Shown here one piece after another: positions 10,436-19,274 of a stretch of DNA of 64,000 nucleotides; the stretch's first letter is position 1; each line of letters begins with the position of its first letter. Source of the DNA: Haloarcula halophila (lineage in GTDB: Archaea > Halobacteriota > Halobacteria > Halobacteriales > Haloarculaceae); contig NZ_CP119559.1 of assembly GCF_029278565.1 (NCBI RefSeq), forward strand, positions 2,170,001-2,234,000, read 5' to 3'. Below the pieces are notes generated by a model. It was not told the origin of the DNA and searched no databases. It was given only the letters and a program-made list of their open reading frames with translations. Position numbers and translations under genes: made by a program.

Positions 10436-11338
10436 TCACGCCGATAGCGGTAGCCGTGCCAGGCGGGCTTCGGTCATCGTACAGATTCCCCGGCCCAGGG
10501 CTTTCCCGCCGCGGGCGAGGTGGTAGGCCTCCTCGACGCCGGCCCGGTCTGCCAGGGGCACCAGCCGGACGGTCGTCCCCTCGGGGCCGACGACCAACTC
10601 CAGCGTGGCCTGCGGGAACGAACAGACCGCCGGCGAGAGGAGTTCGGTGACGCCGCTGTGGCGCGCCAGCGCGGGGACGTGGTGGTGGGCGCTGACGACC
10701 AGTTCGACGCCGTGGCGCCGACACACCGACCGGACGGCCTCGCGGTCCCCGGCCTGGAAGTTCGTCCACGGGTAGCCGTCGTGTTCGGGCAGCGCCGTCA
10801 GCGGGTGGTGGGTGAGGACGATCGGGACCGCGGCGTCGGCCGCTCTGTCGGCCAGCCACTCGCGCTGGGCGGGTCCGACGGCGCCACCCCAGGTGTCACG
10901 GAGCCGCCCGCCCGGGTCGCTGGCGCTGTCGACGGCCAGCAGCGTCACGGGACCGACCGTCTCGGTGGCCGGCAGTGAACCGTACCGGTCCTCGAAGGCC
11001 GCGACGGCGGGCGTGTCGTGATCGTCGAAGGTCTTGGGGACGTCGTGGTTCCCCGGAACGACGAGCGGATCGACGGCGGTCTCCCCGAGGACTCCGTCGA
11101 CGATGTCGAACTCCTCGGGGCGGCCGTCGGCGGTGAGGTCCCCTGCGAGGACCACGGCGTCGGCCCCGCGGCGGTCGGCCGCTGTCAGTGCGGCCCGGAA
11201 CCGCTCGACGGTCCGGTGGTAACACTTCCAGGTCCCGCGCTCACGCTCGGTGACGTGGGGGTCCGCGATCACGGCGATCCGGACCCGTTCGTCGGTGGCC
11301 GGGCGGTCGAGCCGTGCGAGCACCGGCCCGGCCGTCAC
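10436..11338 (-). CDS. Metallophosphoesterase (Icc/CpdA/GpdQ-like)
   Basis: Dinuclear-metal phosphodiesterase of 300 residues. All class motifs are present in order: DPH (IAVIADPHV), GDL (VLAGDLTADG), GNHD (VVPGNHDVP), H in LTHHPLTAL and the paired histidines in VSAHHHVPAL. The group includes cAMP phosphodiesterases and glycerophosphodiesterases. Its GTG start overlaps the stop of the ABC ATPase as GTGA, so it is translated with the transporter. That link suggests it cleaves the imported compound, perhaps an organic phosphodiester; this is inference. No signal peptide, so cytoplasmic. Confidence 0.88.
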   Translation of the reverse strand: MTAGPVLARLDRPATDERVRIAVIADPHVTERERGTWKCYHRTVERFRAALTAADRRGADAVVLAGDLTADGRPEEFDIVDGVLGETAVDPLVVPGNHDVPKTFDDHDTPAVAAFEDRYGSLPATETVGPVTLLAVDSASDPGGRLRDTWGGAVGPAQREWLADRAADAAVPIVLTHHPLTALPEHDGYPWTNFQAGDREAVRSVCRRHGVELVVSAHHHVPALARHSGVTELLSPAVCSFPQATLELVVGPEGTTVRLVPLADRAGVEEAYHLARGGKALGRGICTMTEARLARLPLSA

Positions 11339-12363
11339 GCCGGCGCCTCCTCGATGACGTGGACCCGTTCCGGGTCCAGCGAGAGCGACACCTCCTCGCC
11401 GGCCTGTGGCGTGACCGTCCCGTCGAGGTTCAGCGTCACCTCGCTCCCGTCGGGCAGTTCCGCGACGGTCCGGACGTGTTCGCCCAGGTAGAACGTGTTC
11501 CGGACCGTCGCGGTGATCGGTCCCTCGCCGACGGTGAACGCCTCCGGCCGAGCGACGACGGTCACGTCGCCCTCGGCGCCGGTGCGGTTCTCGATGTCGG
11601 TAAAGCCCACGTCGACGGTCCCGTTCCGGGCGGTAGCGGGAATCCGGTTCGAGGTGCCGACGAACTCCGCGACGAAGGGCGTCTCGGGCTCCTGGTACAC
11701 CGACCGGGGCGGTCCGACCTGCTCGATCTCCCCGTCGTTCATCACGGCGATGCGGTCACACATCACCATCGCCTCCTCCTGGTCGTGGGTGACGTAGATC
11801 GCCGTCACGTCCAACTCCTCCAGCAGCGCGCCCATCTCCTCCTGCAACCGGGTCTTGAGCTTCGCGTCGAGACCGGTCATCGGCTCGTCCAGCAGGAGCA
11901 CGCGGGGCTCGATCGCCAGCGCGCGGGCCAGTCCCACCCGCTGTTGCTGGCCGCCCGAGAGGGTCTGTGGGTCCCGATCGGCCAGCTCGTCGATATCGAG
12001 CAGTGAGAGCACCTCGCGGGCGCGTTCGGCCCGCTGCTGTGCGGGCAAGGACCGCATCTTCAGCCCGAACTCGACGTTCTCCCGGACGGTCATGTTGTTG
12101 AACAGGGCATACGACTGGAAGACCAGCCCCACGTCCCGCTGTTCGGGCGGGACGTTCGTCACCGCCTCGCCGTCGAACCGGACCTCGCCCTCCGTGGGCG
12201 TCTCGAACCCCGCGACGGTCCGCAGGGTGGTCGTCTTCCCGCAGCCGGACGGTCCCACGAGCCCGACGGTCTCGCCGGGCTCGACGGTCAGCGAGACCCC
12301 GTCGACGGCGGTCGTTTCCCCGAACGTCTTCGTGACTGCGTCGAGTCTGATCTGTTCTGCCAT
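11335..12363 (-). CDS. ABC transporter ATP-binding protein (Fe3+/polyamine/phosphonate-type importer)
   Basis: ATPase of an importer, 342 residues. Walker A GPSGCGKTT is at 37-45, the signature LSGGQQQR at 135-142 and Walker B LLLDEP near 156-161, followed by a C-terminal TOBE-like domain. The ATG at 12363 overlaps the stop of the second permease. It belongs to the PotA/FbpC/PhnT cluster of importers, which serve polyamines, ferric iron, thiamine, 2-aminoethylphosphonate and glycerol phosphates, so the substrate cannot be named from this protein. Confidence 0.92.
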   Translation of the reverse strand: MAEQIRLDAVTKTFGETTAVDGVSLTVEPGETVGLVGPSGCGKTTTLRTVAGFETPTEGEVRFDGEAVTNVPPEQRDVGLVFQSYALFNNMTVRENVEFGLKMRSLPAQQRAERAREVLSLLDIDELADRDPQTLSGGQQQRVGLARALAIEPRVLLLDEPMTGLDAKLKTRLQEEMGALLEELDVTAIYVTHDQEEAMVMCDRIAVMNDGEIEQVGPPRSVYQEPETPFVAEFVGTSNRIPATARNGTVDVGFTDIENRTGAEGDVTVVARPEAFTVGEGPITATVRNTFYLGEHVRTVAELPDGSEVTLNLDGTVTPQAGEEVSLSLDPERVHVIEEAPA

Positions 12364-13301
12364 CAGCGGACACCTCCGATCGAGAAGCCCCGTTCCCCGG
12401 TTGCGCGCAACAGCGCCGTCACGACGACGACGATGAGGAAGTAGATCGAGATCGCGGCGGCGGCCCGCAGGAACGGGTTGTTCGAGATGTTCTCGAACAG
12501 GAACAGCGAGAACGGCTTCGGGCCGCGCGAGTAGACGATATACGAGAAGTTGAACTCTGCGGCCGCGAGCGTCCAGCAGATTATCGCACCCGAGAGGATC
12601 CCCCGTTTCGCGTTCGGGACGATCACCGTCAGGAACGTCCGCGGCCAGGAGGCCCCCAGCGAGCGGGCGCTCTCCTCGATCTGCCGGAGATCCATCGACT
12701 CGAACGACGACTGGACCGCGAGTACCATGTACGGCGCTTTCAACAGCGAGTAGCCGATCATCAACGCGACGGCGCTGGGGAGGTTCGGGTAGGTCCGCAG
12801 GAACGCGATACCGAGGATGATCCCCGGAACCACGGGGAGCACGGCGAAGGTGTTCAGCCAGCCCTGCCCGTAGAAGTCGTACCGGGTGACGGCGTAGGCG
12901 ATCGGGATACCGACGACGAGGTTGACGAACACCCCGCCAAGCGCCAGCGCCATGCTGAGACTCAGGGTCTCGGGCAGCGGGATCGTCGCGTCGATCAGTG
13001 GGATCGTCGTTGATCCGCCGAGGCCACGGCTGGCCCCCAGCGTCGAGGACAGTCCCAGCGCCTGCTCCCAGTTGTCCAGCGTGACGAAGCCGCTGGGGAA
13101 GACACCCGTCCACTCGCCGGCGAAGGAGGCGACGAAGGTGATCACCACCGGGCCGATGAGGAAGACGACGGTCACCAGGATCAACGCGGTGATGGCCCGC
13201 CGGCCGACGGCCGCCGAGAGCCGCCCGATCCGGCCGGGATCGCGGGCGGGAACCGACTGGCGGGCGTCCGTGCCGGTGTCGTCGGCACCGGGCGTGCTCA
13301 T
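12363..13301 (-). CDS. ABC transporter permease 2
   Basis: Inner membrane component of the importer, 312 residues from the ATG at 13301. An N-terminal polar stretch of about 30 residues is followed by about six membrane helices. The EAA loop, which docks the ATPase, reads EESARSLGASWPRTFLTVIVP with the conserved G about 20 residues before the next helix. The start overlaps the end of permease 1 and the stop overlaps the ATPase start, so all are coupled. A longer upstream frame only overlaps permease 1. Confidence 0.9.
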   Translation of the reverse strand: MSTPGADDTGTDARQSVPARDPGRIGRLSAAVGRRAITALILVTVVFLIGPVVITFVASFAGEWTGVFPSGFVTLDNWEQALGLSSTLGASRGLGGSTTIPLIDATIPLPETLSLSMALALGGVFVNLVVGIPIAYAVTRYDFYGQGWLNTFAVLPVVPGIILGIAFLRTYPNLPSAVALMIGYSLLKAPYMVLAVQSSFESMDLRQIEESARSLGASWPRTFLTVIVPNAKRGILSGAIICWTLAAAEFNFSYIVYSRGPKPFSLFLFENISNNPFLRAAAAISIYFLIVVVVTALLRATGERGFSIGGVR

Positions 13302-14272
13302 CCGGCCACCTCCGCGCTCGTCAGGCGCAGGCTCAGGAACGTGAAGACGACGGTGAAGACGAAAAACACCGTCGCCAGCGCCGAGGCCATCTGGAGGTTG
13401 AACCCGACGCTGATCTCCTGGTTGAACCGGAAGGTGATCACCGACAGCGCCTTCAACACGAGGACGGTGCCGAAGATCGCGAGCGCCGTCCGGAACGTGA
13501 GGATGAGCGCACCGACGATGCCGGGTTGGATCTGTGGCAGGGTGACGTAGCGGAACGTCTGCCAGGGTGTCGCGCCCAGCGCCCGGGCGGCCTCCTCGGC
13601 GTCGGTGTTGACCTCGGCGTAGCTCCCGCGCAACAGGAAGGTCGCCCGGGGGATCATCGAGTAGAGGTAGCCGAAGAAGAGCCCGGTGATCGCCAGCAGG
13701 GTTCCCGAGGGCTGGCCTGTCAGGGCGAGGGCGTCGGGACTGGCCCCGGTGAAGACGGACAGGACCTTCGTCAATACGCCGGTCTTGCCGAACCAGACGA
13801 TCATCATGAACGCGGCGACGATGCCGGGCAGGCTGATCGGGAAGGAGATGAGCGTCACGAGCAGCCCTTCCTTCGGCAGGTCGTACTTCTCCAGTCCGTG
13901 TGCGATAGCGACGCCGACGACGACGCTGGCGACGGTCGTCGCCGCGCCGAACCACAGGGAGTTCCAGATGACCTGGCCGTAGACGGGGTTGGCGTCGATC
14001 CGGGCCCCCGGGACGGCCGCCAGGATCGATGTGAACAACCGTTCGTAGGCCGCCAGCGTGAACCCCTGGACGGCGAAGTTCGACGTGGAGGTACTCATCC
14101 GGAGCATCGTCGCCAGTGGGACGAACGCGCCGAACGCAGCCAGCGCGAGAAACGGTGCCGCCAGCGCGACGATGCGCCGGCGACTCCGGTCCCGTTCGGT
14201 CGCCGGCGCGATGAGGCTCACGAGGCCGTCTCCGACCCGTCCGAACGGCGCAGATCCGTCTCGCGTCGCCAT
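13298..14272 (-). CDS. ABC transporter permease 1
   Basis: A 324-residue permease with about six to seven membrane helices; the first is at about 35-58. The EAA loop is EEAARALGATPWQTFRYVTLP, typical of PotB/FbpB-like permeases. The ATG at 14272 starts 1 base after the stop of the binding-protein gene. With permease 2 it forms a heterodimeric channel. Confidence 0.9.
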   Translation of the reverse strand: MATRDGSAPFGRVGDGLVSLIAPATERDRSRRRIVALAAPFLALAAFGAFVPLATMLRMSTSTSNFAVQGFTLAAYERLFTSILAAVPGARIDANPVYGQVIWNSLWFGAATTVASVVVGVAIAHGLEKYDLPKEGLLVTLISFPISLPGIVAAFMMIVWFGKTGVLTKVLSVFTGASPDALALTGQPSGTLLAITGLFFGYLYSMIPRATFLLRGSYAEVNTDAEEAARALGATPWQTFRYVTLPQIQPGIVGALILTFRTALAIFGTVLVLKALSVITFRFNQEISVGFNLQMASALATVFFVFTVVFTFLSLRLTSAEVAG

Positions 14273-14273
14273 C

Positions 14274-15461
14274 TCAGTAGCCCGTCAGGCCGACGCCCTG
14301 GCCGATATCGTTGATGATGCTCTCCTGGTTGTCGACGAGTTTCTGGTAGTCGACCTGGAACTGCGTCTCCTCGTATGCCGACTGGGCCGGGAACTCCTCG
14401 GGCATCTCCAGTTCGGGCGCTCGGATCGGCCGGACGTAGGCGTCGAGGAACTTCCGCTGACCGTCCAGCGAGAGGACGTAGTCCATGAACAGCTTACAGG
14501 CCTCGGGGTTGGGCGCGCCCTTGAGCATCCCGTAGCCGTACGGTTGGTTGAACGCCCCGTTCTCGCCGTTGGGGCCGGTCAGCAGGGAGACGCCGACCTG
14601 GTCTTCGGCGATGGAGTCGGCGTTGTACTTCAGGTCCAGACCGGTGTAGTCGTACTCGACGAAAGTCGTGATCTCGCCTTTGGTGAACTTCTGCTCGACG
14701 TTGCCGGCGAAGACCGCGCCCTTCTCTTTCATCTCCGTGTAGTAGTCGACGACCGGCTGGACGTCGTCGAGACTCCCGCCGTAGGCGTTGTTGATCGAGA
14801 TGGCGCCGGCCAGCCCGACGGCGGCGTTGGGCGGCTGGAACTGGGTGTTTGCGGCGATCTCCTCGCGCTTGAGGTCCTCCCAGGTCTCCGGGGGTTCGAT
14901 CCCCTCCTCCTCGTAGATGTCCTTCCGGTAGGTGACCGTCGTGGTCATCCGCCGGGTCGCGGTCATGTGGCCGTTGTCGGTCTTGAGCTTCTCGGGGACC
15001 TTACCCCAGCCCTTCGGTTTGTAGGCCTGGGTGAGTCCGTCCTGCATCGCCAGGATGCCGTAGGTGTAGCCGCCGTTGTACGCCGAGTGGGTCGGGTCCT
15101 GTGCGTGCGAGCGGAGGTCCGACAGCGCCTCGCCCGAGGAACGCTGGTCGTCGTTCAGCGGGAGGCCGTACTGCTGCTCGAAGTCGTTCATGAGCGCGCC
15201 CCAGTTCGACCAGCCGGTCTGGACGGCGTAGACGAACAGTTTCTCGGGGAAGGCACTCTCGCTGACCGTCGTCTGGAAGTCGCCGTGGCCGACCTCGTAG
15301 GTCGTCCCGCCGCCCGAGCCATCCGAGCTACTGCTGCCGGAGGAACTCCCGCCCGAGGAGCCACCGCTGCCCTCCGAGCCGCTGCCGCCCGAACAACCCG
15401 CGAGCCCGGTTGCGATCGCCGCACCTGACGCCTGGAGGAGTCGTCGACGTGAGTACTCCAT
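14274..15461 (-). CDS. ABC transporter substrate-binding lipoprotein (family 1)
   Basis: Extracytoplasmic binding protein of 395 residues. The N-terminus has a twin-arginine signal (YSRRRLLQASGAAIATGLAG) and a lipobox cysteine at about 23, so it is exported by Tat and anchored by lipid. A Gly/Ser linker of about 30 residues follows, as in many haloarchaeal lipoproteins. The mature part resembles spermidine/putrescine, iron and phosphonate binders; the ligand is unknown. It is the first gene of an operon of at least five genes reaching the metallophosphoesterase. Confidence 0.9.
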   Translation of the reverse strand: MEYSRRRLLQASGAAIATGLAGCSGGSGSEGSGGSSGGSSSGSSSSDGSGGGTTYEVGHGDFQTTVSESAFPEKLFVYAVQTGWSNWGALMNDFEQQYGLPLNDDQRSSGEALSDLRSHAQDPTHSAYNGGYTYGILAMQDGLTQAYKPKGWGKVPEKLKTDNGHMTATRRMTTTVTYRKDIYEEEGIEPPETWEDLKREEIAANTQFQPPNAAVGLAGAISINNAYGGSLDDVQPVVDYYTEMKEKGAVFAGNVEQKFTKGEITTFVEYDYTGLDLKYNADSIAEDQVGVSLLTGPNGENGAFNQPYGYGMLKGAPNPEACKLFMDYVLSLDGQRKFLDAYVRPIRAPELEMPEEFPAQSAYEETQFQVDYQKLVDNQESIINDIGQGVGLTGY

Positions 15462-15495
15462 ACAAGCGGCACAAACTCCAGGAATTGAAAGACAG

Positions 15496-15504
15496 TTTAT
15501 ATTT
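15496..15504 (-). promoter_or_regulatory. TATA box of the ABC importer operon
   Basis: On the minus strand AAATATAAA is centred 39 bases before the ATG at 15461, inside an A/T-rich stretch (15490-15560). It gives a short leader of about 12 bases. Confidence 0.5.
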
Positions 15505-15590
15505 GTATTCCGTACTGATATTATCCGGTAATTCCGGCATAGAGGTCTCGATACCGCTATAGAGACGGTGGTATTGTGAGCGGACTGCGA

Positions 15591-16343
15591 TCACTCGTGG
15601 TGGCTGGGGGCCGCTTCCTCGACGACCGCACAGGCCAGCGTCTCGAAGTCGGCCCGGTCGGGAACCACGTCGACGGCGATCCCGCGGTCTTCGGCCGTCT
15701 CACGGGTCGGCTCGCCGATCACGCCGACCGTGGCCGCGTCGAGGCCGGCGAGCGCGTCCGCACGGACGCCCCGCTGTTCGGCGGCCGAGAGGAAGTGCTC
15801 GACGGTCAGCGAGGAGGTAAACAGCGCCGCGTCGAGCTCGCCGGCGGCGGCCAGTTCGGCGGAGTCCCCGGCGCTCTCGGGGCGAACGAGCCGGTACAGT
15901 ACTGTCTCGTGGACGTACGCGCCAGCGGCTTCGAGGCCGTCGGTCAACACCGCCGAGCCGTGGTCCGAGCGGGCCACCTCGACGCGTTTGCCGTCGACCG
16001 CCTCGCTCAGCGACTCGACCAGCCCCGCGGAGGAGAACTCATCGGGGACGTGGTCGACGGCGTAGCCCGCCTCTCGCAGCGCTGTCGCCGTCGCGTCGCC
16101 GATGGCACACACCGTCGCTTCGCCGGGGTCCCAGTCGGCCGCGGCGGCCTGTTCCACGCCGGTCTTGCTCGTCAGGACGACGTAGTCGGCGTCCGATCGG
16201 GGGACCGCGTCGGTCGGCTCGACCGCGAGCATCGGGTCCGGGACCGGGTCGGCACCCAGGGACTCGACGAGTTCGACGGCCTCCTCGGTACGCTCGTCGT
16301 CGGGGCGGAAGAAGGCCACGCGCAGCCGGGGTGACTCCCGCAT
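15591..16343 (-). CDS. hemD: Uroporphyrinogen-III synthase
   Basis: Closes hydroxymethylbilane into uroporphyrinogen III, the branch point to sirohaem, haem and cobalamin. The 250 residues show the weakly conserved HemD pattern: FFRPDDE at the N-terminus, VLTSKTGVEQ near 55, a central ARSDHGSAVL, and FTSSLTVEHFL and VGVIGEPTRETAEDRGIAVDVVP near the end. Identity is strongly supported by position: the ATG at 16343 overlaps the stop of the uroporphyrinogen methyltransferase gene, which itself overlaps hemC. It is the last gene of the hemC-sumT-hemD operon. Confidence 0.9.
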   Translation of the reverse strand: MRESPRLRVAFFRPDDERTEEAVELVESLGADPVPDPMLAVEPTDAVPRSDADYVVLTSKTGVEQAAAADWDPGEATVCAIGDATATALREAGYAVDHVPDEFSSAGLVESLSEAVDGKRVEVARSDHGSAVLTDGLEAAGAYVHETVLYRLVRPESAGDSAELAAAGELDAALFTSSLTVEHFLSAAEQRGVRADALAGLDAATVGVIGEPTRETAEDRGIAVDVVPDRADFETLACAVVEEAAPSHHE

Positions 16344-17131
16344 CACTCCCCCTCCAGAAACTCCAGGACCCGTTCGCGCTGGCCGGCGACGTCGCCGATG
16401 ACGGTGATCGCCGGCGGTTCGATCCCCTCGCTGTCCCGGACCGCGACGATCGTCTCCAGGGTTCCCGTGGCGACGCGCTGGTCGGGCCAGGTCGCCCGCT
16501 CGATCAGGGCGACCGGCGTCTCGGGGGCCATCCCCGCCTCGCGCAACGCGGCGGTGTAGTCGGGCAGCTTCCCGACGCCCATCAGGACGACGATGGTGCC
16601 GCCCGTGTCGGCAAGCGCCGCCCAGTCGACGGCCGACTCCTCCTTCGTCGGGTCCTCGTGGCCGGTGACGAACGAGACCGACGAGGTGTGATCGCGGTGG
16701 GTGACCGGGATGCCGGCGACGGCCGGTCCGGCGACGGCGCTCGTGATCCCCGGCACCAGCTCGAAGGGGACTCCCTCCTCGGCCAGGTGGACCATCTCCT
16801 CGCCGCCGCGGCCGAAGACCGTCGGATCGCCGCCCTTGAGGCGGACGACGGTCTCCCCCTCGCGCGCGAGTTCGACCATCCGGGCGTTGGTGTACTCCTG
16901 TGGCGTCCACTCGCCGCCGGCCCGTTTGCCCACGTCCTCGCGTTTCGCCTCGGGGATCGTCCCCAGGATCTCCGGGCCGGGGAGCTTGTCGTGGAGGACC
17001 ACGTCGGCCTCCTCCAGCAGCCGCTTGGCCTTGACCGTCAGCAGGTCCGGGTCGCCCGGTCCCGAGCCGACCAGGTAGACCTTGCCGACGGTATCGTCGC
17101 TCTTGCCGACGCGTTCCCCGCCGTCGCTCAT
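16343..17131 (-). CDS. cobA: Uroporphyrinogen-III C-methyltransferase (SUMT)
   Basis: Methylates uroporphyrinogen III to precorrin-2 with SAM, feeding sirohaem and cobalamin; haloarchaea also make haem from sirohaem. The 262 residues carry the SUMT signatures VYLVGSGPGDPDLLTVKA near 17, RLKGGDPTVFGRGGEE near 95 and PGITSAVAGPA near 125. The ATG at 17131 overlaps the hemC stop as ATGA and its stop overlaps the hemD start. Confidence 0.95.
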   Translation of the reverse strand: MSDGGERVGKSDDTVGKVYLVGSGPGDPDLLTVKAKRLLEEADVVLHDKLPGPEILGTIPEAKREDVGKRAGGEWTPQEYTNARMVELAREGETVVRLKGGDPTVFGRGGEEMVHLAEEGVPFELVPGITSAVAGPAVAGIPVTHRDHTSSVSFVTGHEDPTKEESAVDWAALADTGGTIVVLMGVGKLPDYTAALREAGMAPETPVALIERATWPDQRVATGTLETIVAVRDSEGIEPPAITVIGDVAGQRERVLEFLEGE

Positions 17132-18270
17132 ACGTCCTCGCCCCCCTGTGTGGTCCCCGCGTCGTCGTCGGCGGTTCCCGAGTCGCGTTTCGCCGCCGCG
17201 ATGAGGTCGTCGGCGCCGCGCTCGGCCAGTTCGGCCGCGAGGTCCTGGGCGGCCGAGATGTGGGACTGTGCGGGCAGGTCCCGGGAGACAGTAATCTCCT
17301 CGTCACCGTCCTGCGAGAGCACTCTGACGTTCGTGTGGACGACCGCGCCCTCCAGTTGCGCGTAGACACCGATCGGCGCGACACAGCCGCCGCCCAACTC
17401 CGCCAGTATCGTCCGTTCGACGGTCGTCTCGGTGCGGGTCTGTGGATCGTCCAGCCGGTCGTTGATGTCTCCCGCCAGCTCGCCGTCGACGGCCGTCACC
17501 GCGAGGGCACCCTGGCCCGGTGCGGGGACGAATCGCCCGGGGTCCAGCGACACTGTCTCGACGTGGTGGGCCAGTCCCGCCCGCTGGATGCCGGCTTCGG
17601 CGAGGACGATGGCGTCGAACTCGGTGTCGAGGTCCCGTTCCATCGCCCGGCGCTGAAGTTCCGAGAGGCCGTCGAACCACGCCTCGACATCCTCGTCGTA
17701 GGGAAACTCGTCGTCGCTGTCCTCCTCGCCGGCGTGTTCTTTCCGCTCCTGTTCGGCCTCGTGGCGCTCCTGGTGTTCGCGCTGGAGGGTCGGCGCCAGC
17801 AGCTTCTCGATACGTGTGTCGACGTTCCCCCGCAGCGGTTCGACGGTCAGGTCCGGCCGCTCGGCCAGTAACTGCGCCCGCCGGCGCAGACTGGAGGTCC
17901 CGACGGTCGCACCTTCCGGGAGGTCCGCCAGCGTGTCCCCGTCCGGCGTCACCAGGACGTCGCCGGGTGGCCCGCGGTCGGGGACGGCCGCGACGATCAA
18001 CCGGTCCGGGCGTTCGGTCGGCATGTCCTTCATCGAGTGGACCGCGGCGTCTAGTTCGCCCGATAGCACCTTCTCGTCCAAACTCCGGACGAACGCACCG
18101 GTTTTGCCCAGCCGGTGGATGAGTTCGTCACGGATCTGGTCGCCCGTCGTCTCGACCTCGACGAGGTCGACCCCGAGTCGGCGACTCGACAGCCGGTCCC
18201 GGACCGACGCGGCCTGTCGGAGCGCGAGATCGGAGCCCCGTGTCGCCAGTTTGAGTGTCTCCGTAGTCAT
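17128..18270 (-). CDS. hemC: Hydroxymethylbilane synthase (porphobilinogen deaminase) with charged insertion
   Basis: Polymerises four porphobilinogens. The dipyrromethane-binding cysteine is C296 in LGGGCVAPIG; TRGSDLAL (10-17), KDMP (81-84) and TSSLRRRAQL (125-134) are further family motifs. At 380 residues it is about 70 longer than the usual 310. The excess is a highly charged insertion at about 158-213, between RGNVDTRIEKL and FDAIVLAEAG, rich in Glu, His, Arg and Asp. The ATG at 18270 is preceded by a TATA-like CCTTTTCAC about 27 bases upstream. It is the first gene of the operon. Confidence 0.95.
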   Translation of the reverse strand: MTTETLKLATRGSDLALRQAASVRDRLSSRRLGVDLVEVETTGDQIRDELIHRLGKTGAFVRSLDEKVLSGELDAAVHSMKDMPTERPDRLIVAAVPDRGPPGDVLVTPDGDTLADLPEGATVGTSSLRRRAQLLAERPDLTVEPLRGNVDTRIEKLLAPTLQREHQERHEAEQERKEHAGEEDSDDEFPYDEDVEAWFDGLSELQRRAMERDLDTEFDAIVLAEAGIQRAGLAHHVETVSLDPGRFVPAPGQGALAVTAVDGELAGDINDRLDDPQTRTETTVERTILAELGGGCVAPIGVYAQLEGAVVHTNVRVLSQDGDEEITVSRDLPAQSHISAAQDLAAELAERGADDLIAAAKRDSGTADDDAGTTQGGEDV

Positions 18271-18332
18271 GCCCGAACGTCGGCGGGCCTGGGTGAAAAG
18301 GACATCACTTCCCCTCGACGGTGGACCGAGAC

Positions 18333-18704
18333 CTACGTCGCTTCGAACCGAAGCGTCGCGTCGCCGGTGATCCCCGCCAGCGCTGAAACGTCGTCGAGTC
18401 GGGCGACGACCGCGACCGGGCTGGCCGCCCGCGGTTCGCCGTCGCGGCTCGCCGGGGTCGGCCCCCAGAACAGACAGAGTACAGGCCCTTGGGGCCAGTA
18501 GGCGACCGCGCCGACGGGAACCTCCGTCTGTGTCTCCTCGGGCGTCACGTCCACGTCGGTTCGGACGTACAACTCCTCGCCCCAACGGGTCGCCTCGCCC
18601 TCGATCGGAAGGGACGAAGCGATCGCGTACCGAACCGCCGGGTTCGTCCCCGTCCAGTTCGCCGCCAGTTCGTGGTCGTCGACCGCGATACGCAGATCGG
18701 TCAC
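18333..18704 (-). CDS. Cyclophilin-like (PF04126-type) protein
   Basis: Matches what I recall of the cyclophilin-like TM1367/DUF369 group: LPIEGEATRWGEELY, then VPVGAVAYWPQGPVLCLFWGPTPAS and ASPVAVVARLDD. Function unknown; the fold resembles cyclophilin but the proline-isomerase site is not conserved in this group. The GTG at 18704 gives the 123-residue core. An ATG at 18800 would add 32 residues that look unlike the family, and a TATA-like box near 18808-18813 lies too close to it. It is on the hemC strand, 62 bases upstream of hemC. Confidence 0.75.
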   Translation of the reverse strand: MTDLRIAVDDHELAANWTGTNPAVRYAIASSLPIEGEATRWGEELYVRTDVDVTPEETQTEVPVGAVAYWPQGPVLCLFWGPTPASRDGEPRAASPVAVVARLDDVSALAGITGDATLRFEAT

Positions 18705-19016
18705 GTCTCGGCTATCGAGCGCGGGCGGGAAAACCGCGACGCAACCGGCCGCTCCCGACGCTCGCTTTGGCTGTGAGAGTGGGTCGTTGCGCCGTGTCAT
18801 ACGGACGGATATATGCGTCTCAATAGAAACCGGTTTCGCGGGTTCAAAACCGATTATAAAATTACTCGACCGTTTTCAGTCGGTTCTGGGAGACTACAGA
18901 ACGGCCGCAAAACGTCGTAAAAGGAACCGGAGACCGGTGAAGGAAACTGAATCGAAGCCGACGGTCTGCCCTTTATATGGGGTTGCCAGTACATGGTCGA
19001 GATACGCGACCCAGTC
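18705..19016. other. Non-coding, A/T-richer divergent promoter region
   Basis: Between the cyclophilin-like gene (minus) and the small membrane protein gene (plus). It is richer in A and T than its surroundings from about 18805 to 18985. It contains TATA-like stretches at 18808-18813 and 18854-18862 (minus-strand use possible) and CTTTATATGG at 18971-18980 for the plus strand. I see no other gene or repeat in it. Confidence 0.5.
18971..18980 (+). promoter_or_regulatory. TATA box of the small membrane protein/zinc-ribbon pair
   Basis: CTTTATATGG is centred about 41 bases before the ATG at 19017. It excludes an in-frame ATG at 18993, which would lie only 18 bases from the box centre and thus before the expected transcript start. 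Confidence 0.5.
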
Positions 19017-19274
19017 ATGTCCACTGCCGACCCCTCCATCCCACGCCCGCCCGCCGTCGCATCGAGCCTCCAAGCACTCCTGGCGACGGTCGTCGCGACC
19101 GTCGTCTCGGTCTTCCGTGGCGTCGCCTTCTGGGCGACGATCCCGCTCCCGCTGGTCATCGCGGGGACGCTCGCGACCGACATCGTCGCGACCGACCCCC
19201 TGCTGGTCGGTGCGCTCGTCGCCCTGAACGTCGTCTGTGTCGCCCTCGGCCACAACTACTCCCCGAACGCATGA
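19017..19274 (+). CDS. Small membrane protein, function unknown
   Basis: Encodes 85 residues: a Pro/Ser-rich N-terminus, then two hydrophobic helices at about 15-48 (ALLATVVATVVSVFRGVAFW) and 50-80. The ATG at 19017 is chosen from the promoter position. Its stop overlaps the next start as ATGA, so the two small proteins are made together. I recognise no family. Confidence 0.6.
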   Translation: MSTADPSIPRPPAVASSLQALLATVVATVVSVFRGVAFWATIPLPLVIAGTLATDIVATDPLLVGALVALNVVCVALGHNYSPNA

